Shown: piece by piece, positions 7,159 to 16,178 of the stretch
Numbering within the stretch: the stretch's first letter is position 1
Layout: each line of letters opens with the position of its first letter
Assembly: GCA_017620255.1 (NCBI GenBank)
Contig: JAFZQU010000001.1
Coordinates: forward strand, 62,001 to 126,000
Reading direction: 5' to 3'
Length of the DNA: 64,000 bases
Origin: Lachnospiraceae bacterium
GTDB lineage: Bacteria > Bacillota > Clostridia > Lachnospirales > Lachnospiraceae
Notes under the pieces: model-generated
Told to the model about the DNA's origin: nothing
Seen by the model: the letters and a program-made list of their open reading frames with translations, nothing else
Databases searched by the model: none
Made by a program: the position numbers and the translations under genes

Positions 7159-10100
7159 ATGAGGAAACTGCATTTTGGCACAAAACGCATGCTGACAGGA
7201 CTTCTCGCTGCAGCGATGATCGTTACGGCTCTGCCGGGATATGCGTTTGCAGAGGAGATACAGGCGGATCCGGCAGGCGGATCCGTGGTTTATTCTGAAA
7301 CCGCGGAAGATGAGCTGATCGGAGAAGCGCCCGGGGAAGAGCCGGCAAAGGTGCCGGAAGCGGAACCGGCTGATGAAATTCTGCAGGAAGAAGTAGCCGG
7401 CGAAGAGATCATACCGGAAACCGAAGCTGTAGTTGGAACGGATGAGTTGGAAGAAACAGAAGAAGCAGAAGAAGCAGAAGAAGTGGAAGAAATGCTTGGC
7501 GCTCCCACCTATACCGTGGCGATCAGCGAGGATATGGAAAACGATCTGTATACCATCCTGCCGGCGTATGAGGATGCGCATATTGTGGAGCAGGATTCCG
7601 TGTATTATGTCGAAGAGAATGCGACTGAGATCCGGGTGGAACTTGAACTCGCGCCCTGTTACAGCCTGACCGCTTTTACGGCAAAGATCGGTGAGGCAGA
7701 GGCCAGAGTCGTGAATGTCGATTATGGACTTTATCAGATCACGGTTGATGAGCAGGGAACACCCATAAACGGGAATGTAACTTTTGGGATCACCCTGGAA
7801 CCCACCGTATACACGCTTACGTTTATTACCAACGGGGGAATAGAATCGCTGGGTATCGATGCAGAAGCGGAGAATGTCACGGATAACGGAGACGGTACGG
7901 TAACAGTTGCTGAAAGAGAAGAGCCTACACGGGTGAGGTTTGCCCCCAGTAGGCAGGAAGGTTACGAGATATTGGATGTTGATAGCCGCAACCTTTCGAA
8001 TGGGGTGTCGACGATAGAAAAAAATGAAGACGGGTCGTTTGACATACATGTAGACGGAGACCAGATCATCGGCATCCGCACCGAAGAACGCTATCCTTCT
8101 GATCCGAAGCGGGTCACCTTCCATGCTTCGGCAGGTGCAGATATTTATCCGTACAGACCGGTCCTGAAAACCAGGGACGGGATCCTCGCGTTAAAAGAAG
8201 ATTTTGCTTATGATGCGGTGACCGAAACGGAAGTGCAGAACGGAGATCTCTTTGAATTTCATGTAGATTATGATGAAGAGAATTATACAGTGGAAGTAAA
8301 ACAGGGAAGAACGGTACTTGATGCACAGCGGGATACTTACCGGAAAAATCCGTCGGCTACAGAAGAATGGAGTTCAAGTGCTTATTATGTAACACCTCCC
8401 GTTACATCGGATACGGAAATAACCGTTACACTCAAAGCAAAAACAGTCTCTGATCAGGCCGGGTTTATTCTGGACAATGCATCCCACGCAAAGTTCAGTA
8501 CGAAAAATGCAAAACTGACAGATACAAATATCGGGAAATACACGTTTAACAAGGGAACAAGTGATTTTACCTTTACCCTGACAGAGCCTGTTGCGTATAC
8601 CGTCGAGGCAGGTTTATGGCGCAATGACGGAGATGAATGGGTAAAAGAAGCGGTGCTTAACCTGACAGAGACGACGGACAGGACCTATGCCAACAGGATC
8701 CTGACCTATAAAGGGGCGGGCACACGATTCGAAGGAAAAAAACTGGTGATCGAGGAAAAAGACGCAGATCCGGTCCGACTGACCGTGAATTACGGAGAAG
8801 GCATCTGTAAACCGACTGTCAGCATAGCGGGAAGCTTTGTGGCGCCGGAAAGTGAGGGTACGACCTCTGCGGTCTATTCCGTTCCGCAGTATCAGACCGT
8901 GACTGTGAAAGCAGCCGCAGCAGCTGATAACTATAAACTGAGCGCGGTCACATACAACGATACACTGCAGCCGGCGGCTCTTAAAAGCGGTTCCTTCAAA
9001 TTTGTTGCCACAGCGGATTCCGTTGTTTCATACACTGCAGCGGGAATCCCCAGATGGCAGGTGAATGGTGTCTTCTATAACAACAAGGCTACGGCCCATA
9101 TTAATTCATTCCCGACAAATTATTATGCATCCGTAATTGCAGGAAGCAGGGAACTGCCGATACAGACCGTATCAGCCGTGATGAAAGGGAAGAAACTGGA
9201 CGGTTTTGCAACGATCAACGGGAACGGCATCCGGCTGGATCAGACAGGGGCAGCCACGATGGGGACCGATCCGGTCAAAGTCACTGTAACCGGTGAGTTC
9301 GGTACCATGGAGCTGAACTTCATCGTTGCACAGAATATCGATCCGGCCGCTCTCGGTATCAAAGGTTTTCAGGACGGAAAAGTCAAACAGATAAACGGTA
9401 CGACGGTGAGCTATCCTGTCACGCTGAACAAGGGCGCGGATCTGAACCGTCTGCAAACGGATTTTACCGGGCAATACGCTGACTATGTAAAGCTGGAAAC
9501 GGATGCGAAAGGCAATCCGGTGGTCGAGATAAGCGCCTTTCATGAGGTGCTGAGCAACCGGGGCGGGTCATATTCCGTGCTTGCGCCTAAAACATTCACC
9601 TTCCAGTTCAAGGACAAATACGGAGGACCGATCGGCAATGCGTTTACGGTCGAGACGGAGGCCGCAAAGCTTCCTGCACCCACGGCAACATTTGTATCGT
9701 CCACGGATATCGATATGACGCTGTCTCTGGGGGTGCCGAAAACCGTGCAGGGGTATAAGAATCTGTATTATTGTGTGATGGCGAATGCGGCAGACGTGCC
9801 GGAAGGTTCACCCATGAAGGACAATGCCGTTAAATATGTGCGTGCAGATCAGGCGGGTACAACCTGTACGGTCAAATTGACGAAGAACGAAAGCGCCGAT
9901 CTGGGTGATGGAACAGCACAGAAGTACGATGTCGGGGTATGTCTGCTTCAGGTGATAAATGATGATCCGGAACTCAGTGATGCGCAGAAGTTCGTGCCGG
10001 CCAACCTCGTGCAGGAGCAGACGGACGTTAAATGCAAGGTACTTAAGAATGTATCCACCAAAAACCAGAGTTATGAAACGAAGCTGAGCCTTAATAAGAA

Positions 10101-12504
10101 AAACGTTTCCTTTACGGCCGGTGAGAAAAACGTAGTGCTTGCCACGGCGAAATTCTCGGCAAAGACTTCCTATGCAAGGCTGGGAAAGGCATCATTCTAC
10201 AGTAGCCTAACAAATCAGTATAACACGGAAGCTAATTCCGATGTGATCTGTCTTACGGAAGATAAACTGGGTGTTATGATCAAGGACAGTACAAATCTGA
10301 AGCCCGGCACTTATTCCCTTTCTGTGTTGCCGTGCCTGCCGGGCGATGCGTACTGTTCGCAGCCGGCATCCCTGACCGTTACCGTTAAAGCGCCGGTCAA
10401 TGAGATCGCGATCCATCTGCCGTCCACAAAACTGTTCAAGGCGGAGAACAAGGCCGCTTCCATGAAAATCACGGCGGATTGCTACTATGTCAATGCGCAA
10501 AACAAATGGGATAAGCCTGCCGAGAACAAAGTGGAATGGACGATCACCTCGGTTAATAATGATGCGCTGTCAAATGCGCTCAGTATCAATAAGACAACGG
10601 GCGTACTTACACTTGATAAAAACTATGTGCTTTCACCGGTGCCGAGAAACAACATGTTTATTGTCCGGGCAAAAGCAACAGATCTTGGAGCAGACGGAAA
10701 ACAGGAATCGACTGCCTGGATCACGATCACGGATAAAGTACTCACGCCTGCTTCCGTGAAGATCGGAAATGTAGCGGGCACGATAGGAAACGGGAAGCCT
10801 GCCGGCGTTGTCTCCGCGGAACTGTACGGGAAGAGCCTTATGGTATTGGATGCAAACGGAGAAGAAATATCAAAGGATGATCTGAGCATTGATATCACAC
10901 CTAAAAAGGGTATGACGCTTGAGGGTGACGGAAAGATCTACGTGAAGAGCTTAGGAACCTATACGGTAAAAGTAACCTGCAATGACGGCGGAAAGAAGAG
11001 CCTGTCAGCAAAGTTTGCGGTCACTTCGGCACAAAAGAATGCAACGGATCCGTATCAGATCAAGATCACTGCATATTACGGCAATTACGAGGCAAATAAG
11101 AAGGAACTGTATCCGAACGTGGAGAACAACACGAATGTCAATGCGGATAATGCTGCTTTCCTGAAGGTGACCGTTGATCCCCACGATCCGTATACAGCAA
11201 AGTCAATTACGGAAAACAAAGCCGGGGTGACCGTCAAAAACGCGAAGAAGATCTCATCCGATAATGACGGAGGCACGGAAACAACCATTCTGCAGCTGAC
11301 CGGTGAACAGGATGTGGAGATCACGGTTGCAGACAGATCCCTGAAACTTGCCGACGGCAAGACCTATGAGAAGACCTTTAAAGTCAGCCATACGGGATCG
11401 GAAGGCACACTGATGGCAAAAAAGAGCTATACCATCTGTAAAACATACCTGCCGTTTACGTTTACCTTTGATCTGAAGGATGTGCCATACAGTGCAAACA
11501 GCGGGAAGTGTAAACTGGTCGTCACGCCGAAGCTGCAAAGCAGGACGGTGCCGATGGAGGAACTCATGGCTTCCTTCGGATTCAGCGAGATACTTATGAA
11601 CGGCATGACATCGCTGCAGCAGGCAAAGAACGGAGATGTGGCAGGGCAGGTAACGCTGTCGTTCGCGTCAAATATTTTGGCTTCTCTTATGACAGGGACC
11701 TATGAATGCGATCTGTCCCTCTGGACGATCGATGAGCAGGGTAACCCGGTGAAGAGACTGACAGATGTTGTTCCGGCCACCTTTAAGGTAGAACCGGGAC
11801 CTGCGGTGAAAATGGCGTTGAATCCGAACCTTTCGATCGCGGCCAACGAAACAAAGACGGATCTGAAGTACAAGACCTGTAAGAATGTTTATTACATGCA
11901 GGCAGATCTGTCTAACGATGTGCCGGACGGAATGCCGAACAACTTCAAGGATTACTTCAGCCTGAGTACGGAGAAGATCGATCCTGCGGGTGATTCCGGT
12001 AATATGATAAATTATAAATGGGTTCTGGAGAGGACAGATAAAGAGCTCCCTGCCGTCGGAACGAAACTGAGCGGCTGGATCGAGTATATGGCTATAGGGA
12101 CTGACGGCAATTATGACAATGCGCTCGTCAATCGTGAGAAGATTACAGTAACCGTTACAAAGGCCGTGAAGAAACCGGTGCAGATCAAGGAAGAAACATC
12201 TTGTACTATTCCCATGCACGCAGATCCGGAGATCATATATGTATCCGGCAGGTCGAAAGACGGCAAGACGCAGGGAAAACCGGTTGTGTTCCGTATAAAA
12301 CCGGGAGAGGGGTGCGATGCGGAGATGTTACTTGCGTATTATGTAGTCGGAGAAGTTGCCCCGGAATACCCGTGGGATGAATGGATCGAGCTGGATCCTG
12401 CGGATGACGGGACATATACGATCCCCCAAGATGTGGTGGATCAGGCAGAAGCGGATCTGGAGGATATCTATATCTATGCCTACCCGGTGCACATGGTCTA
12501 TTGA
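7159..12504 (+). CDS. giant secreted surface protein with Ig-like regions
   Basis: 1781 residues. A signal peptide (MRKLHFG..., hydrophobic core, ALPGYAFA, cleavage probably after A31) is followed by an acidic Glu/Pro/Ala linker to about residue 112 that includes a run of near-identical EEAEE units. The rest is beta-rich, with bacterial Ig-like (Big_2-like) character clearest around residues 1079-1193 (KLFKAENKAASMKI ... STAWITITDK). I see no LPXTG motif, SLH repeats or C-terminal membrane anchor, and the protein ends ...YPVHMVY. The start has GGGAGG 7 nt upstream and its own promoter. Likely an extracellular adhesin or binding protein; ligand unknown. It has the same plan (signal peptide, acidic linker, repeated beta domains) as the 1926-residue protein at 37029. 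Confidence 0.85.
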   Translation: MRKLHFGTKRMLTGLLAAAMIVTALPGYAFAEEIQADPAGGSVVYSETAEDELIGEAPGEEPAKVPEAEPADEILQEEVAGEEIIPETEAVVGTDELEETEEAEEAEEVEEMLGAPTYTVAISEDMENDLYTILPAYEDAHIVEQDSVYYVEENATEIRVELELAPCYSLTAFTAKIGEAEARVVNVDYGLYQITVDEQGTPINGNVTFGITLEPTVYTLTFITNGGIESLGIDAEAENVTDNGDGTVTVAEREEPTRVRFAPSRQEGYEILDVDSRNLSNGVSTIEKNEDGSFDIHVDGDQIIGIRTEERYPSDPKRVTFHASAGADIYPYRPVLKTRDGILALKEDFAYDAVTETEVQNGDLFEFHVDYDEENYTVEVKQGRTVLDAQRDTYRKNPSATEEWSSSAYYVTPPVTSDTEITVTLKAKTVSDQAGFILDNASHAKFSTKNAKLTDTNIGKYTFNKGTSDFTFTLTEPVAYTVEAGLWRNDGDEWVKEAVLNLTETTDRTYANRILTYKGAGTRFEGKKLVIEEKDADPVRLTVNYGEGICKPTVSIAGSFVAPESEGTTSAVYSVPQYQTVTVKAAAAADNYKLSAVTYNDTLQPAALKSGSFKFVATADSVVSYTAAGIPRWQVNGVFYNNKATAHINSFPTNYYASVIAGSRELPIQTVSAVMKGKKLDGFATINGNGIRLDQTGAATMGTDPVKVTVTGEFGTMELNFIVAQNIDPAALGIKGFQDGKVKQINGTTVSYPVTLNKGADLNRLQTDFTGQYADYVKLETDAKGNPVVEISAFHEVLSNRGGSYSVLAPKTFTFQFKDKYGGPIGNAFTVETEAAKLPAPTATFVSSTDIDMTLSLGVPKTVQGYKNLYYCVMANAADVPEGSPMKDNAVKYVRADQAGTTCTVKLTKNESADLGDGTAQKYDVGVCLLQVINDDPELSDAQKFVPANLVQEQTDVKCKVLKNVSTKNQSYETKLSLNKKNVSFTAGEKNVVLATAKFSAKTSYARLGKASFYSSLTNQYNTEANSDVICLTEDKLGVMIKDSTNLKPGTYSLSVLPCLPGDAYCSQPASLTVTVKAPVNEIAIHLPSTKLFKAENKAASMKITADCYYVNAQNKWDKPAENKVEWTITSVNNDALSNALSINKTTGVLTLDKNYVLSPVPRNNMFIVRAKATDLGADGKQESTAWITITDKVLTPASVKIGNVAGTIGNGKPAGVVSAELYGKSLMVLDANGEEISKDDLSIDITPKKGMTLEGDGKIYVKSLGTYTVKVTCNDGGKKSLSAKFAVTSAQKNATDPYQIKITAYYGNYEANKKELYPNVENNTNVNADNAAFLKVTVDPHDPYTAKSITENKAGVTVKNAKKISSDNDGGTETTILQLTGEQDVEITVADRSLKLADGKTYEKTFKVSHTGSEGTLMAKKSYTICKTYLPFTFTFDLKDVPYSANSGKCKLVVTPKLQSRTVPMEELMASFGFSEILMNGMTSLQQAKNGDVAGQVTLSFASNILASLMTGTYECDLSLWTIDEQGNPVKRLTDVVPATFKVEPGPAVKMALNPNLSIAANETKTDLKYKTCKNVYYMQADLSNDVPDGMPNNFKDYFSLSTEKIDPAGDSGNMINYKWVLERTDKELPAVGTKLSGWIEYMAIGTDGNYDNALVNREKITVTVTKAVKKPVQIKEETSCTIPMHADPEIIYVSGRSKDGKTQGKPVVFRIKPGEGCDAEMLLAYYVVGEVAPEYPWDEWIELDPADDGTYTIPQDVVDQAEADLEDIYIYAYPVHMVY

Positions 12505-12506
12505 TC

Positions 12507-13196
12507 TTATTGTCCGCTGATCATTTTAAGCAACTGCAGTGCTGCGTCCGGGTGTTTCAGACGGGAAGTTACCGCAAACACCGGTTCCTCCTCCGGAACA
12601 AAGGTGCCGTGTTCACTTAGATCACGCAGATAAACTGAATCTCTGATATAGAAGCCGGCAGGAAAGGTCTGACCGTCACAGGTGGCGTAGTAGACCGGAA
12701 AGCCGGCTTCTTCCATGGCCTTGATCTGTGCATCGTCCATGATCGCATGGATATCCGAAAATGCGTTTTCAGGTGCATAGGTATCCATGATCGCAAGCGG
12801 CGCCGCCATCACATCGATCTCATCTGCCGAAAACAGCGCCAGGATCTTCTGTTCACTCGCCATGGACATCTGGTCATTGTGCTCAAGATCGATGCGCATT
12901 GTAGTATCGATCGTGATCTTGTATTCCTCCCTGTCCACGCCGGCATAAGCGGCAAGGTCCCCTGTGATATCCGAATCGGCAGCGTAATCGAGGATCGTGT
13001 TCAGCATGACGGCGTTCAGGTAATCCGGTCGTGAATTTACGATATAGTCACGCAAAAAGACAGCACCGAAGATGATCACCAGGATGCCGATCAGGATGTG
13101 GAATTTATAGTAGTCCCGTATATAGCCGATCTTGCCCTTCAGGGGCATGTCTTTGAACTTCTTTTGCTCTTCTCTGATCTCGTCTTTGATAGCCAT
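12507..13196 (-). CDS. membrane-anchored extracellular protein, unknown
   Basis: 229 residues from the ATG at 13196 (MAIKDEIREEQKKF). A cytoplasmic basic/acidic N-terminus precedes one transmembrane helix (about residues 33-51, HILIGILVIIFGAVFLRDY). The remainder is predicted outside the cell. Its C-terminal half (DVMAAPLAIMDTYAPENAFSDI, YIRDSVYL, AVTSRLKHPDAALQLLKMI) resembles the closing lobe of solute-binding proteins, but I would not name a ligand. No good ribosome binding site precedes the ATG. Upstream in-frame starts would run across the divergent promoter and into the neighbouring gene, so I rejected them. Convergent with the 7159 gene with only 2 bp between stops. Confidence 0.75.
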   Translation of the reverse strand: MAIKDEIREEQKKFKDMPLKGKIGYIRDYYKFHILIGILVIIFGAVFLRDYIVNSRPDYLNAVMLNTILDYAADSDITGDLAAYAGVDREEYKITIDTTMRIDLEHNDQMSMASEQKILALFSADEIDVMAAPLAIMDTYAPENAFSDIHAIMDDAQIKAMEEAGFPVYYATCDGQTFPAGFYIRDSVYLRDLSEHGTFVPEEEPVFAVTSRLKHPDAALQLLKMISGQ

Positions 13197-13202
13197 ATCT
13201 GT

Positions 13203-13254
13203 ATGGTAGCATTTTGCAAGTTTGGTTGCAACAGGGGGAGAGAGATGATATAAT
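13203..13254. promoter_or_regulatory. mirror-image divergent promoters sharing one -35
   Basis: The palindromic hexamer TTGCAA at 13226-13231 can serve as -35 in both directions. Rightward: 17-bp spacer, then TATAAT at 13249-13254. Leftward: 17-bp spacer, then TACCAT on the minus strand at 13208-13203. The flanking ATG codons (13261 rightward, 13196 leftward) are each exactly 6 nt past the -10, so both transcripts would begin at about the first base of the start codon. Confidence 0.6.
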
Positions 13255-13260
13255 GTCTGC

Positions 13261-13764
13261 ATGAATGAAGCATATGTGGAATACATGGTGGAGCGAAAAC
13301 CGAACCCGCTGACGAAGGTTCTTAGGATTGCAGTAATCGCGTTGGCGGTTATTTTATGTGCAATCGGTTTTGTCACGATGAATTTCTATTACCTGATCCC
13401 GGCGGTTGTGCTGGGACTTGTTGCGTATTTTCTTCTTCCGAGACTCGAGGTGGAATTTGAATATCTGTATCTGGACAAGGAGATCACGATCGACAAGATC
13501 TTCTCCAAGCAGAGCAGGAAACGCGCCATGGTCATTGATCTCAACAAGATGGAGATCATGGCACCGGCCACATCCCACGAATTTGATTCCTACAGGAACC
13601 GTAAAGTTCCGGTGAAGGATTTTTCCTCGAAGAACCCGGAAGTAAAGCCATATGGGATCGCTTACCGCGATGCATCAGGCGACATGCTCATACTCTTTGA
13701 GCCGAACGCAGAGATGCTCAAAGCGATCCGCACCGTGTTCCCGCGGAAGGTTCTTGATTTCTAA
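13261..13764 (+). CDS. two-helix membrane protein, DUF6106-like
   Basis: 167 residues. A short N-terminus (MNEAYVEYMVERKPNP) is followed by two closely spaced membrane helices (about 20-38 and 41-57), then a cytoplasmic beta-rich domain (LEVEFEYLYLDKEITIDKIFSKQSRK ... AYRDASGDMLILFEPNAEMLKAI). It resembles the DUF6106 proteins common in Lachnospiraceae; function unknown. The ATG at 13261 lies about where transcription should begin, so a leaderless message is possible. A second in-frame ATG at 13285 has only a weak GTGGA upstream. Transcribed away from the 13196 gene from a shared promoter region. Confidence 0.75.
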   Translation: MNEAYVEYMVERKPNPLTKVLRIAVIALAVILCAIGFVTMNFYYLIPAVVLGLVAYFLLPRLEVEFEYLYLDKEITIDKIFSKQSRKRAMVIDLNKMEIMAPATSHEFDSYRNRKVPVKDFSSKNPEVKPYGIAYRDASGDMLILFEPNAEMLKAIRTVFPRKVLDF

Positions 13765-13782
13765 TATCGGACAGGCATAGCA

Positions 13783-13849
13783 GGATTTTAGCGAAACACC
13801 TTGCGAAGATCGCGTGTTAGCGATTGAGGAAGGGAGTTTCGGAAAATCC
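13783..13849 (+). promoter_or_regulatory. folded RNA element in the guaB leader
   Basis: Nested complementary segments: 13783-13789 with 13843-13849 (7 bp), 13792-13797 with 13836-13841 (6 bp), 13799-13802 with 13830-13833 (4 bp), and an apical hairpin 13809-13813 with 13820-13824 (5 bp, loop GTGTTA). No U-tract follows, so it is not an ordinary terminator. It lies 33 nt upstream of guaB. It does not look like a purine riboswitch to me. Confidence 0.5.
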
Positions 13850-13864
13850 GTAATAAATATCTAA

Positions 13865-15337
<1,473 letters not shown>

Positions 15338-15362
15338 GCGGTGCGTACCAAAGAGGAACACT

Positions 15363-16136
15363 ATGCTTCAGTATATAGCCAGAGATTTTAACACCGCTCT
15401 GCACCGCAGATACACCTATGCGTATGTGATCGGCATATTTGCACTCTGCCTGATCTCCAACATCGCAGTGGTCGCGTTCAGAATGGTCTATGGCACCAAT
15501 GAAGGAACATACGCATATAACATCATCGTTTATACCACCTGGTGTTTTGTGATCCCGTATTACAGCTGTATCTTTATTGCCGATATGGGATTTGGAAAGG
15601 TATATCCGAATCCGCAGATCAAAGACAAGATCACGAAGAACATGAGCCGTACGGCGATCTATCTTTCCAAACTGGTCACCGAACTTCTGCTTGCGCTTTT
15701 GTTCATGGTGATCGCTTTTGTGTTACTGATCGGGATCACGACCGTCTTCCATTTTGCGGATGGCACGGTCAGGCTTTCCGATATCCGCGATTTTGTAGAC
15801 AAGATGCTGATCGCGGTACCCTTATGGTGTGCCGGCGTCTCTTTCGGCAATATGTTCCTCTTCATCTTTGAGGATAAACGCTGGGCATACACATGTTATT
15901 TTATTTTGACGCTGCTCATCCCGCGGCTGATCATGTCGCTCGCCGCCGAGCCGTTAAGTCTGGCACCGTTTAAATTTATCAGGACCTATCTGATCTCGCA
16001 GTGCTTCAGCCTTCTTCCGTATCCGGCTGATCCTGCCAGAAACGTTCCGCTGACCATAGCTTTGGGCATCATCTATCTGGTGATCTCCAGCGCTATCGGA
16101 GCGGCGTTCTATCACAAGAAAAAGGTTCGGTATTAA
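15363..16136 (+). CDS. six-helix membrane protein, ABC-2 permease-like
   Basis: 257 residues with six predicted membrane helices (about 17-38, 53-75, 102-125, 144-167, 173-195, 228-250). The spacing and the N-terminal cytoplasmic amphipathic segment (MLQYIARDFNTALHRR) resemble ABC-2-type permeases, but there is no adjacent ATPase gene, so the assignment is tentative. It begins 25 bp after guaB. Function unknown. Confidence 0.75.
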   Translation: MLQYIARDFNTALHRRYTYAYVIGIFALCLISNIAVVAFRMVYGTNEGTYAYNIIVYTTWCFVIPYYSCIFIADMGFGKVYPNPQIKDKITKNMSRTAIYLSKLVTELLLALLFMVIAFVLLIGITTVFHFADGTVRLSDIRDFVDKMLIAVPLWCAGVSFGNMFLFIFEDKRWAYTCYFILTLLIPRLIMSLAAEPLSLAPFKFIRTYLISQCFSLLPYPADPARNVPLTIALGIIYLVISSAIGAAFYHKKKVRY

Positions 16137-16178
16137 TTAAATAATATTTGATATTTTATCAGAAGTGAGGATGTTTCT

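Noticed and set aside
13783-13849. purine riboswitch before guaB
   Set aside because: It is one long nested hairpin, not a three-way junction, and lacks the conserved junction and loop bases.
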